From Sulfitobacter brevis (GTDB lineage: Bacteria > Pseudomonadota > Alphaproteobacteria > Rhodobacterales > Rhodobacteraceae), in assembly GCF_900112755.1 (NCBI RefSeq), contig NZ_FOMW01000011.1, positions 62,001-126,000 on the forward strand: a stretch of DNA of 64,000 bases, written 5' to 3'. Below, piece by piece: positions 26,083 to 35,547 of this stretch. The translations under genes were made by a program, and so were the position numbers. Every line of letters starts with the position of its first letter. The stretch's first letter is position 1. The notes under the pieces were generated by a model that was given only the letters and a program-made list of their open reading frames with translations, had not been told where the DNA came from and ran no database searches.

Positions 26083-28095
26083 CTACATGAACCAGAAATC
26101 ACCAGTGCCAAGATCGGCAAGGTCGGTATTCACGAGCCTAACTTCCCCGCTATCCAACGCTATTACGACGTCACTGCAAGCTTGTGCCAGGTCCAAGCTT
26201 TCGAAGTCCAGCCCCATGCCGTTGATCGCAATGTGATCAGTACCCGGGGTGAAATCCGCGATCCGATCATTGTTTACGATGCCAGAGAATATGAATGTAT
26301 CTGCACCGAAGCCGCCGTGAAGGAAATCATTGCCCGCACCGCCTTCCAAGTGGTCAAAACCAGTGCCGCCACGGAGGGTGTCATCGCCTGTGCCGCCGAC
26401 TAAAGTGTCGCGCCCCGCATTGCCGTTCAAGGCATCATTGTTCACGCCACCTTCCAAGAGGTCGTTTCCTGCGCCGCCAGAAAGTTGGTATTCCCCCGTG
26501 CCGCTATCGACTGTATCGCCAGTCGAGCCATTGATCTCGTCATCTGGCGTCGCAGGGGTGGAATCTTCCAGCTGCGGCTCTGGCTGTGGGTCAGAGTAGG
26601 GCATTGGCACAATCCGGTCTGCCCAGTCGAAACCGCCGCCAAAGATGCCCTCCAGTGTCAGGGGATTGCCGTTCGACGAGGTCAGATCGATGACCGTATC
26701 GCGGAACGTCAGGCGGGCGCCTGAGGCAGTCGCTTCATGACCGATTTGACCGACGGAACGCAGCATAGCGAAGTCGGAGATATCAAGCTGGTCCACGCCC
26801 GCCTGGAAATCAGTGATGTGGTAGGTTCCCGCATCGGCGCTGAGCACGAAGGTGTCGGCACCATTGCCGCCCGTCATCGTGCTGCCTGCCTGCTGGGCCA
26901 CAAGCACATCATCGCCATTGCCGCCATTCATCGTTGCGCTGCGGCCCGCGGCTTCAATCAGATCGTCGCCTGCTGTGCCGTTCAGTGTACCGTCATGGCC
27001 CCGAACCACGGCGCCCAAGTCGGACAGATCGGCAGTATACTGGCTGATTCCGGCGTCGGTTGCGCTGGTGACCAATACGCGCAGTGTGTCGCCGATCATG
27101 GTAACGGCGATGTCTTGCACATTCATCAGGCCCGCACCGGTTTCATGCGCCAGCGTAGAAAGGCTGACCAAACGGCCATCGGGCAGCAGGGTGAAAAGGC
27201 TCAACCCGTCGTCGGCACCCCCTGCAACAACAAAGACGCGGTCATCATGCTGGGCCACGGCCAAGGCGGTGATGCCATCAAAGCGCGTTGCCAACCCATC
27301 GATCCGGTGATCGGTGACCTCCAAAGCGCCTTGGGCATCCAGCCGCATTACGGTGATCGATGACGACCCCGCAGCTCCGACCAACACAAAGCTCTGACCG
27401 TAGGCTTGGATAACTTCCATGGCTGTCGGGGTTGCGATGCCCAAACCTGTGTCGGCGCCGGCAAAGCCGACTTCTTGCAATGCGCCGGTGTCGCCGATCC
27501 GGTAGCTGGTGATGCCTTCGTCACCCGACGACGCCGCCAGCAGAAAGTCAGTATTATGCGCTTGGGTATGTTCCACAACGGTGGCTGGGCCTGTGGCGAT
27601 GCGCGCGCTATTGCCAATCGCTGTAAGCTCGCCCGATGCATTTTCGCGGTAGCCGACAAGCTGGGCTGTGCCCTGGTCGGCGATGTAGACGACATTGGTG
27701 GCACCAAGAACAACGCTTGTTATAGCAGTAATCCGGTCAGTGCCGCTGATCAGGTCGCCTGACTGTTCGAGGGCCGTGATCTGGCCGTCGTTGCTAATAC
27801 CGTAGCTAAGCAAGCTGGATGCATCATCGCCGCCGATCGCAATCTGGTCGCCCGAGCCCATCAAGCTGCCAAGGCCGTCAACCGCCGCTGACATCCAAGG
27901 GGGGAAATACACGTGGTCAACGGCCACGGGCAGAGCACCCTCGTCCAAGCGCCATGCGGTGATGCCGCCATTGGCGCCGGTGCTGGCATAAAGACAGACG
28001 CTGCCATTCGAAGAGGTGACAACCTGCATGTCCTGAATGTTGGTGGTGAGTGTGATGTCGCCTGTGGCAACGTGACCGTCTTGGATAAGATGCAT
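26083..28095 (-). CDS. RTX-type calcium-binding secreted protein with beta-propeller-like N-terminus
   Basis: This 670-residue acidic protein has no N-terminal signal peptide. Residues about 1-375 contain recurring blocks of the type GITAWRLDEGALPVAVDH, GITSYRIGDTGALQEVGF and GLSLFTLLPDGRLVSLSTLA, suggesting a lactonase-like beta-propeller. Nonapeptide RTX repeats follow at about 390-410 (GGNGDDVLV) and 540-600 (GGAGNDLLEGG, GGTGDDTLRGG, GGAGNDFLHGG). The end (residues about 600-670) is typical of a type I secretion signal region. It is presumably exported through a type I system and folds in calcium outside the cell. No transporter genes are adjacent. Adhesin, enzyme or surface-layer function cannot be told apart. 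Confidence 0.85.
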   Translation of the reverse strand: MHLIQDGHVATGDITLTTNIQDMQVVTSSNGSVCLYASTGANGGITAWRLDEGALPVAVDHVYFPPWMSAAVDGLGSLMGSGDQIAIGGDDASSLLSYGISNDGQITALEQSGDLISGTDRITAITSVVLGATNVVYIADQGTAQLVGYRENASGELTAIGNSARIATGPATVVEHTQAHNTDFLLAASSGDEGITSYRIGDTGALQEVGFAGADTGLGIATPTAMEVIQAYGQSFVLVGAAGSSSITVMRLDAQGALEVTDHRIDGLATRFDGITALAVAQHDDRVFVVAGGADDGLSLFTLLPDGRLVSLSTLAHETGAGLMNVQDIAVTMIGDTLRVLVTSATDAGISQYTADLSDLGAVVRGHDGTLNGTAGDDLIEAAGRSATMNGGNGDDVLVAQQAGSTMTGGNGADTFVLSADAGTYHITDFQAGVDQLDISDFAMLRSVGQIGHEATASGARLTFRDTVIDLTSSNGNPLTLEGIFGGGFDWADRIVPMPYSDPQPEPQLEDSTPATPDDEINGSTGDTVDSGTGEYQLSGGAGNDLLEGGVNNDALNGNAGRDTLVGGTGDDTLRGGTGFDHLEGGAGNDFLHGGFGADTFIFSGIVNNDRIADFTPGTDHIAINGMGLDFESLDLAQACSDVVIALDSGEVRLVNTDLADLGTGDFWFM

Positions 28096-28270
28096 TTGTG
28101 TAACCCCATGTTAATCCCAAGGCTGGTTCTGGGGGGCGCAGGGGGCGCGAAGGTTACGGGAATCGGGCGAAAATGTGCCGTTTGCCTTGCCTTTGTCTCA
28201 AATCAATTGGGTTTCAACACCAGCGCATCGCTCTAAAAACCGGAAAAAGAGCGGGGGCGGAAGGCTGCGA

Positions 28271-29386
<1,116 letters not shown>

Positions 29387-29491
29387 CCGAACCGATTGGG
29401 CCAACTTAAATTCGCTGGCCGGGTTGCTTGGCGGTTTCGTCAGTCGGCGCACGCCTTGATTGGAGAATTTTCGGATTTATTTTTGGGGATT

Positions 29492-29508
29492 AGCTCTGCC
29501 TCAGAGCT
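29492..29508. repeat. Short perfect inverted repeat in the glf-rfbD gap
   Basis: AGCTCTG and CAGAGCT form a 7-bp perfect stem with a 3-nt loop. There is no clear terminator T-run on either side. It lies beside the non-homologous end of the rfbA remnant, so it may mark the deletion scar or be chance. Confidence 0.4.
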
Positions 29509-29541
29509 CAAACGATGTTTCGCAGCGCGGTCGGGCGCTGT

Positions 29542-29646
29542 ACCGTCAAGGAAGTAGAGCCCTGTCACGGCATAATGTGAAGGCGGTCCCTCGGGTTTTT
29601 CGATGATCTGCCGCGCCTTGCCTTCTGCGTCAAATTCTACGACGCC
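29542..29646 (-). pseudogene. rfbA: Remnant of rfbA (glucose-1-phosphate thymidylyltransferase)
   Basis: On the minus strand 35 codons read as an internal RfbA segment: GVVEFDAEGKARQIIEKPEG then PPSHYAVTGLYFLDG. RfbA proteins carry this stretch near residues 145-180 of about 290. Neither the N-terminal nucleotidyltransferase motif nor the C-terminal part is present. The frame runs on into unrelated sequence after LYFLDG. The remnant begins at the rfbD stop, exactly where rfbA is expected in a rfbC-rfbB-rfbD-rfbA operon, so at least one deletion removed most of the gene. Confidence 0.82.
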
Positions 29647-29647
29647 A

Positions 29648-30490
29648 TCATGAAATCAACTCTCTTATAATGTGAGAAAGGGCAGGCTGCCAAGCGGGCG
29701 CGGCGATGCCGAAGTCCTGTGTGATGCCCGAGCAATCGAGCCGCGAGTTGAGCGGGCGCGTGGCAGGCGTCGGGTAATCGCTGGTAGGGATGCCGGTCAC
29801 GCTAACATCACGACCGGCAAGGCTGAATATTTCGCGGGCGAAATCGGCCCATGAGGCATAGGGCGTTCCGCCGAAATGGTAGGTGCCGCCCTGTGCGCCT
29901 TGGCGCATGACCTCCGCCAGCGTCAGGCAGGCAGCAGCAATGTCCCCCGCAGGTGTGGGGCCGCCGATCTGGTCATCCACCACATTAAGATCCGCCCGGC
30001 TTTCGCTAAGCCGCAGCATGGTTTTCACAAAGTTGGCGCCGTGGGCGGAGAATACCCATGACGAGCGCAAGATGACATGGGCGCATCCACTCGCGCGGAT
30101 CGCTGCTTCGCCGGCCAGCTTGGTACGGCCGTAAGCCCCAAGAGGTGCTACAGGATCGTCGGGTGACCACGGTGCCGTGCCAGACCCGTCGAACACATAA
30201 TCGGTGGAAATATGGATCAGCGGGATATTTAATTCGGCACAGGCGCAGGCCATCGCACCGGGGGCTTCGCCGTTAATTGCCAGCGCCAGTGCCTCTTCCT
30301 CTTCGGCGCGATCAACCGCTGTGTAGGCAGCGGCATTGATCACCACGGACGGGCGTGCGGTGCGGATGGCCTCGGCGCAAATTTGCGGCTGCGACAGATC
30401 GGCTTGGCCGCGATCAAGTGCAATGACCTCTGCCCGAGCCTGCAATTCACTGGCGACTTGGCCAGTTTTACCAAAAACCAGAATACTCAT
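29648..30490 (-). CDS. rfbD: dTDP-4-dehydrorhamnose reductase RfbD
   Basis: RfbD catalyses the last step of dTDP-L-rhamnose synthesis. The 280-residue SDR protein has an N-terminal GKTGQVASEL nucleotide-binding motif, PSVVINAAAYTAVDRAEEEE, the STDYVFDG motif and the YGRTKLAGE catalytic Tyr/Lys pair. The C-terminus (RPLNSRLDCSGITQDFGIAA) is complete. The ATG at 30490 lies 34 nt after the rfbB stop. The gene looks intact, but the pathway around it is not: rfbC is frameshifted and rfbA is reduced to a fragment. Unless paralogues exist elsewhere, its product has no substrate. Confidence 0.92.
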   Translation of the reverse strand: MSILVFGKTGQVASELQARAEVIALDRGQADLSQPQICAEAIRTARPSVVINAAAYTAVDRAEEEEALALAINGEAPGAMACACAELNIPLIHISTDYVFDGSGTAPWSPDDPVAPLGAYGRTKLAGEAAIRASGCAHVILRSSWVFSAHGANFVKTMLRLSESRADLNVVDDQIGGPTPAGDIAAACLTLAEVMRQGAQGGTYHFGGTPYASWADFAREIFSLAGRDVSVTGIPTSDYPTPATRPLNSRLDCSGITQDFGIAAPAWQPALSHIIRELIS

Positions 30491-30524
30491 GCGCGCGCTC
30501 TGCGGTTTATCGGCGCAGCTCTTC

Positions 30525-31577
30525 TCATGCCCTCACGCCCAGCCGCTCGCCGACCCCGTGCCGCGCTTGCAATGCGCGCCACCACGGCTCATTCGCCAGA
30601 TACCACTCAACTGTTTTGCGCAGACCCTGCTCCACCGTGACAGAAGGCCGCCAGCCTAGCTCTTCGCGGATACGCGTGGGATCAATAGCATAGCGTGCAT
30701 CATGGCCCGGGCGATCGGTGACAAAGCTGATCTGGTCGCGGTAGGAGGCGCCATCACTGCGCGGGCGCAGGTCATCCAGAATATCGCAAAGCGCGCCGAC
30801 AAGCTCCAGATTGGTCCGTTCGTTCTCGCCGCCTATGTTATAGGAACGGCCTACCGCACCTTTGCGCACCACCAGCAACAGCGCATCGGCATGGTCCTCG
30901 ACATAAAGCCAGTCGCGGATATTGGCGCCATCGCCATAGATCGGCAGCGCCGCCCCAGCCAAGGCGTTCAGAATGATGACAGGCACTAGTTTCTCTGGGA
31001 AATGATAGGGGCCATAATTGTTGGAACAATTGGTTAGCACCACGGGCAGCCCGTAGGTCTCATGCCAGGCGCGCACCAGATGGTCGCTGGCGGCTTTTGA
31101 CGCAGAGTAGGGCGAGCGCGGATCGTAGGCGGTATCTTCGGTAAAGAGCACTGCAGGATCGGAAGGGAGCGAGCCATATACCTCATCAGTCGAGATGTGA
31201 TGGAACCGGAAATCGGCAGGCTTGCCGGCATCATTCCAACATTTGCGTGCCGCTTCCAGCATATTGTAGGTGCCCGTAATATTGGTGTCGACAAAGTCGC
31301 CGGGCCCGTCGATGGAGCGGTCAACGTGACTTTCGGCTGCGAGATGCATCACCGCGTCGGGCCGTAGTGCTGCGAAAACCTCATCCAATGCGGGACTGTT
31401 GCGGATGTCGGCCTGAACAAAGCTATAAGCGGGGCTGTCGGCCACGGAGGCCACATTTTCTAGACAAGCCGCATAGGTCAGCGCGTCAAGATTGACTACC
31501 GAATGCCCGTCCGCAATTGCCTGCCGCACCACCGCAGACCCGATAAATCCTGCGCCGCCGGTAATGAGTAGCTTCAT
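30525..31577 (-). CDS. rfbB: dTDP-glucose 4,6-dehydratase RfbB
   Basis: RfbB converts dTDP-glucose to dTDP-4-keto-6-deoxyglucose. The 350-residue product shows [14 protein letters not shown] (NAD binding), [14 protein letters not shown], the STDEVYG catalytic segment, [15 protein letters not shown] (Tyr-xxx-Lys) and [16 protein letters not shown], all diagnostic. The length is normal and no interruption is seen. It follows rfbC by 3 nt and precedes rfbD, the standard order. It could still serve other dTDP-sugar pathways if rfbA function is supplied elsewhere. Confidence 0.95.
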   Translation of the reverse strand: MKLLITGGAGFIGSAVVRQAIADGHSVVNLDALTYAACLENVASVADSPAYSFVQADIRNSPALDEVFAALRPDAVMHLAAESHVDRSIDGPGDFVDTNITGTYNMLEAARKCWNDAGKPADFRFHHISTDEVYGSLPSDPAVLFTEDTAYDPRSPYSASKAASDHLVRAWHETYGLPVVLTNCSNNYGPYHFPEKLVPVIILNALAGAALPIYGDGANIRDWLYVEDHADALLLVVRKGAVGRSYNIGGENERTNLELVGALCDILDDLRPRSDGASYRDQISFVTDRPGHDARYAIDPTRIREELGWRPSVTVEQGLRKTVEWYLANEPWWRALQARHGVGERLGVRA

Positions 31578-31580
31578 AGT

Positions 31581-32142
31581 TTAGTCCTTGAAAATAAATG
31601 GGCTATCAAACTCTGCGAACAGCGGGGCCACGGCGTCCTTTGCAGAAAGAACCGGCGCACCGGTCAGCCCCCAGTCAATGCCAATATCAGGGTCGTCCCA
31701 CCGCAGCGCGCCTTCGGTCTCAGGGGCGTATGTGTCGGAGCATTTATATATGATCTCGGTGTCGGGGGTGCGGGTGACAAAGCCGTGCGCAAAGCCCGCA
31801 GGCACCAAAGGCTGGCGTCCATTGTCAAAGCTCAACTCCGCTCCGACCCATTTGCCATAGGTCGGGCTGCCGCGCCTGATATCAACAGCCACATCAAACA
31901 ACGCCCCGCGCCCACAGCGCACCAGCTTATCCTGTGCCCGTGGGGGGCCTGAAAATGCAGCCCGCGAATGGTACCGACGGTGGCGGAGAGCGAGTGATTG
32001 TCCTGAATGAAATCCAGATCAATGCCCAGATCGGCCAGACGCGTGCGGCTGCAAGTTTCGCTGAAAAGCCGCGCGCGTCACCAAAGCGCTTTGGTGTGAG
32101 GATTACCACGCCTTCGATCGCTGTTTTTTCAATTTCTATCAT
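31581..32142 (-). pseudogene. rfbC: dTDP-4-dehydrorhamnose 3,5-epimerase gene with two frameshifts
   Basis: Three consecutive pieces in three frames together make a full RfbC. From ATG 32142 the sequence reads MIEIEKTAIEGVVILTPKRF then GDARGF. Adding one base in the four-base A/T run at 32064-32067 restores FSETCSRTRLADLGIDLDFI then QDNHSLSATVGTIRGLHFQA. Adding one base in the six-base G/C run at 31942-31947 restores PPRAQDKLVRCGRGALFDVA and the rest to IFKD. Both lesions are single-base losses in homopolymers. No single frame exceeds about 113 codons, and that one lacks the first third, so the gene should be inactive unless these are sequencing errors. Confidence 0.85.
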
Positions 32143-32176
32143 AGACGCCTTTGAACTCTTCCGACAGGGACTTGCA

Positions 32177-32221
32177 AAAAACCCTGCAGCCCCGCAGCGG
32201 ATTAAACAAGTCAGGGTTTTT
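32177..32221. terminator. Bidirectional terminator-like hairpin upstream of rfbC
   Basis: AAAAACCCTG (32177-32186) is perfectly complementary to CAGGGTTTTT (32212-32221), with a 25-nt interior that itself contains CTGC/GCAG. The outer A/T runs would act as U-tracts on either strand. No intact gene ends here, which suggests the gene it once served has been lost. Confidence 0.55.
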
Positions 32222-32554
32222 ATGTACTCTGAGTCAACACGAAGCCGGTCCCACCAGCAAGGTGCTCCACACCGCCTAAACCCGCAGCTTGCTCGACGCG
32301 ATTCCAGGGCAGGAATACGAGCGCAGGCTGGCCGAGGCGGAGTTGGGTGGCACGGCGGCTTTAGCACCTCTCAGATTCTACTGGATCAAATCACAACACG
32401 AGATCAATTACGCCAATTTGCTACAGCAGTGCTTCGAATTCTGTCTAGATAATCTCTTCCGCAAAAATTTCCCGCTAGATATTTGCACCGATCGCACCCC
32501 AAGCTAGAACAGGGAAGTCAGGGCTGGAGCTGTCTCAGCATTCTCAAAGCGTCT
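32222..32554. other. Gene-poor stretch upstream of the decayed rfb locus
   Basis: About 330 bases lack a convincing gene. A short plus-strand frame from 32289 (72 codons) has no ribosome binding site or recognisable motif. Composition is more A/T-rich toward 32400-32500 than the flanking genes. It may be debris of a deleted polysaccharide gene. Confidence 0.5.
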
Positions 32555-33505
32555 TCAAGATGTGCCCTTGGCCTCCCCGAGATTATCGGCCTTCTCCGCG
32601 CCGCGCTCACCCATCGGCGCATCAGGCCCGACGGTGGTGTCTTTCGTGGTCTGGGCCTCGATCTCGGCGTTTAGCTCGGCACCAAAGAGCACGATGAAGG
32701 CCGAAATCCACAGCCACATCAGCAAGATGATCACCCCCGCCATGCTGCCGAAGGACTCGTTATAGCTTCCGAAGTTACTCACGTAGATCGAAAACCCTGC
32801 AGAGGCGGCGATCCAGATGATGCAGGCCAGTACCGCACCTGGTGTCAGCCATTTCCATTCGGCATTGTCGCGCGAAGGGCCGAAACGGTAGAGCACTGCC
32901 AGACCTGAAATAGTCAGCAAGCCAAGCATCAGCCAGCGTGCCAGCGCGACCCCGATCTCAAGCCAGTCGGGCAGGGAGACAAAGGCCAAAAGCGCAGGCA
33001 CCGCCAGCGTCGCGGTTAACCCCAATATCAGCCCGATGATCAAAAAAGCCGTCAGTCCAAGGGTCCATAGGGTGCGCTTTATAAAGCCACGGGTTTCATC
33101 TTCGTCATAAGCGACGTTCAGCCCTTCCATCAGGCTGCCCATGCCTTTGGATGCCGAGTAAATCGCCAGCAAGATGCCGATAACAAAGGCCACGCCCAGC
33201 CCGCCTTCCTCCGATCCGGTGACCGCCACTGCTTGATCAAGAATGATTTGCGCGGCCTCTTCGGGGATCATCCTGATCAGCCCTTCAAGCTGCGCCGTTA
33301 CTTCGGCAGGCTCCAAAATCAACCCGCTCAGTGCCATCAACGCCGTAATCGCAGGGAAAATTGCCATCAAAGCATAAAAGGCCACGCCAGCAGCGATCAG
33401 CCCGACATGGTCGGCGGCAATCTCGGCCTTCACCCGCAAAGCGATATCTTTCCAGCCTTTGAGCGGGATTTGGGTCGGTATCTCTGCGTGTCTGCCGCGG
33501 GCCAT
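32555..33505 (-). CDS. YihY/BrkB-family inner-membrane protein
   Basis: This 316-residue protein has about six membrane segments. The N-terminal part has IAAGVAFYALMAIFPAITAL, the family signature (AxxxAFYxxxxxxP), and later SASKGMGSLMEGLNVAYDED and RFGPSRDNAEWKWLTPGAVL. Near the end come the YVSNFGSYNESFGSMAGVII segment and ILLMWLWISAFIVLFGAELN. The function of this family is not established. The start at 33505 is preferred because an AAGGA lies 7-11 nt upstream; the frame continues 18 codons further. A hydrophilic tail of about 35 residues follows the last membrane segment. It appears monocistronic. Confidence 0.9.
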   Translation of the reverse strand: MARGRHAEIPTQIPLKGWKDIALRVKAEIAADHVGLIAAGVAFYALMAIFPAITALMALSGLILEPAEVTAQLEGLIRMIPEEAAQIILDQAVAVTGSEEGGLGVAFVIGILLAIYSASKGMGSLMEGLNVAYDEDETRGFIKRTLWTLGLTAFLIIGLILGLTATLAVPALLAFVSLPDWLEIGVALARWLMLGLLTISGLAVLYRFGPSRDNAEWKWLTPGAVLACIIWIAASAGFSIYVSNFGSYNESFGSMAGVIILLMWLWISAFIVLFGAELNAEIEAQTTKDTTVGPDAPMGERGAEKADNLGEAKGTS

Positions 33506-33773
33506 AAGGGTTCCTTCGCGTGAAAGTGGTTTGGGGAGTATATAGAGTTTCAACGCCATAGGTCACGGGATTGTGTTAAATCGGCCCGCGATCGCAGCGC
33601 CTTAGGCCTGACGCAAGACGGGCTGGTGGGAGATATTTGGTTTGATAGGTCCGGCAGTCTTTCGTAGCTTTGGCGCGGGGCCTCTGTACAACCCCGTTTG
33701 AATTCCATGGCGCTATCGAAATAATGCTCTTAACCGACTTGACCATCCGTAGCTTCTGCGGAGGAAGGCTGCG

Positions 33774-35453
33774 ATGAATATCCTGTTTATAATGTATGAC
33801 CAGTTGCGGTTCGATTATCTGAGCTGTGCCGGACATCCACATTTACACACGCCCAACTTTGACCGGGTCGCGGCCAAGGGTGTGCGGTTCACCAATACCT
33901 ATGTGCAATCGCCGATTTGTGGCGCGTCGCGGATGAGCTTTTATACAGGGCGATACGTCTCGTCCCACGGCGCGCAGTGGAACGGCTATCCCCTCCGCGT
34001 GGGCGAGATCACCCTCGGTGACCACCTGCGCGAAGTGGGCATGAATTGCTGGCTGCTGGGCAAGACCCACATGAAGGCCGATGCCAAGGGCATGGCGCGT
34101 CTCGGGCTGGCGCCTGACAGTGTGATCGGCGCGCGACAGGCCGATTGCGGGTTTGACACTTGGGCGCGGGATGACGGGCTCTGGGGATTTGGACCTGATG
34201 GATACTACGACGAAAAACGCTCGCCCTATAACGAATATTTAAAGTCCAAGGGCTATGACGGCGACAACCCGTGGTCAGATTATGCCAACGCAGGTGTCGA
34301 GGATGGCAATATCGCGTCGGGCTGGATGTTCCAGAACGCCGATAAGCCCGCCAATATCCGTGAGGAAGACAGCGAAACCCCATGGCTAACATCCGAGGCG
34401 ATCCGGTTTGTGGATGAAGTTGACGGGCCTTGGTGCGCCCATCTGTCTTTCATCAAACCGCATTGGCCATATATTGTGCCGGCACCCTATCACGCCATGT
34501 ACGGTCAGAACCACGTGCCGCAAGCGCTGCGCGATAAGGCTGAACTTAAAGCCCCGCACCCTGTGTTGGGGGCCTATCAAAAGTCGGCCGTCGCGCAGGC
34601 GTTTCAGCGCGATGATGTCCGGCGCAAGGTGATTCCCGCTTATATGGGGTTGATCAAGCAATGCGACGACCAGCTTGGACGCCTGCTGGATCATCTGGAA
34701 GCGACCGGCAAGGCGGAGGATACGATGATCGTCCTAACCTCGGATCATGGCGATTATCTGGGCGATCACTGGCTGGGCGAAAAGGACTTCTTTCACGAAG
34801 CATCGGTTAAAATTCCGTTGATCATCTATGATCCACGGGCCAGTGCCGATGGAGCCCGCGGCACCATCTGCGAAGCTCTGACCGAGTCTATCGATCTTGC
34901 CGCCACCTTTGTCGAAGCGGCAGGCGGCGAGGTGCCTGACCACATCCTTGAAGGTCGTTCATTGATGCCGTGGGTGCGCGGCGAAACGCCGGAAAAATGG
35001 CGCGAATTTGTAGTGAGCGAGTATGACTATGGATCAACGCCCCGCGCACCGGCGCTTGGGGTTTCGGCCCGCGATGCACGGATATTTATGGTGTTCGATG
35101 GCCGTTGGAAGTTAATCCATTTTGAGGGCGGGTTCCGCCCGATGCTGTTCGATCTGCAGACCGATCCAAGCGAATTCATCGATTTGGGTGAAGATCCGGC
35201 CTGCGCCAGCGAGATCGCGCGGCTTTATGACTACCTCAGGGCCTGGGGATTACGCCTGGCGCAACGGGTGACTGTTTCGGACAGCGACATCGCGGAAAAG
35301 CGGGGCAAATCCGGACGCCGCGGTATCTTGCCATTTCTCGTCGATGGCAGCGAAGTCGCGCCAGAGCTTGTGGAGAAATATAGAGGCCACGCGCGCCAAA
35401 TTTACACAGTCCAGCCTGCGGAAACGGCACCAGAAGAGGGTGATAAACTCTAG
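33774..35453 (+). CDS. Formylglycine-dependent sulfatase / phosphonate monoester hydrolase family
   Basis: This 559-residue alkaline-phosphatase-superfamily hydrolase shows the N-terminal metal-binding strand MNILFIMYDQLRFDYL, PNFDRVAAKGVRFTNTY and the catalytic motif C49-G-A-S-R53 followed by MSFYTGRY. The Cys would be converted to formylglycine; here the usual C-x-P-x-R is C-x-A-x-R, a tolerated variant. The second metal motif is LTSDHGDYLGDHW, followed by EKDFFHEASVKIPLIIYDPR. There is no signal peptide, so it is probably cytoplasmic, as in phosphonate monoester hydrolases and choline sulfatases. A GGAGG-like site precedes the ATG. The substrate cannot be read from sequence, and a link to the arsenic operon 88 nt downstream is unproven. 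Confidence 0.85.
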   Translation: MNILFIMYDQLRFDYLSCAGHPHLHTPNFDRVAAKGVRFTNTYVQSPICGASRMSFYTGRYVSSHGAQWNGYPLRVGEITLGDHLREVGMNCWLLGKTHMKADAKGMARLGLAPDSVIGARQADCGFDTWARDDGLWGFGPDGYYDEKRSPYNEYLKSKGYDGDNPWSDYANAGVEDGNIASGWMFQNADKPANIREEDSETPWLTSEAIRFVDEVDGPWCAHLSFIKPHWPYIVPAPYHAMYGQNHVPQALRDKAELKAPHPVLGAYQKSAVAQAFQRDDVRRKVIPAYMGLIKQCDDQLGRLLDHLEATGKAEDTMIVLTSDHGDYLGDHWLGEKDFFHEASVKIPLIIYDPRASADGARGTICEALTESIDLAATFVEAAGGEVPDHILEGRSLMPWVRGETPEKWREFVVSEYDYGSTPRAPALGVSARDARIFMVFDGRWKLIHFEGGFRPMLFDLQTDPSEFIDLGEDPACASEIARLYDYLRAWGLRLAQRVTVSDSDIAEKRGKSGRRGILPFLVDGSEVAPELVEKYRGHARQIYTVQPAETAPEEGDKL

Positions 35454-35515
35454 CCGCTTAGCAGCAGCAAGATCGCTTTGATTTCCCAGAGTTGCGCAAG
35501 AAAGGTCTTGATAAT

Positions 35516-35547
35516 TTCCATATTTCAAATATCCATGAAATATGGAA
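35516..35547 (+). promoter_or_regulatory. Probable ArsR operator overlapping the arsR-arsC start codon
   Basis: TTCCATATTTCA (35516-35527) and TGAAATATGGAA (35536-35547) are perfect 12-bp inverted arms with an 8-nt spacer. The start ATG (35542-35544) lies inside the right arm. AT-rich imperfect palindromes near the start are typical ArsR operators; a repressor bound here would block its own promoter. Confidence 0.7.
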
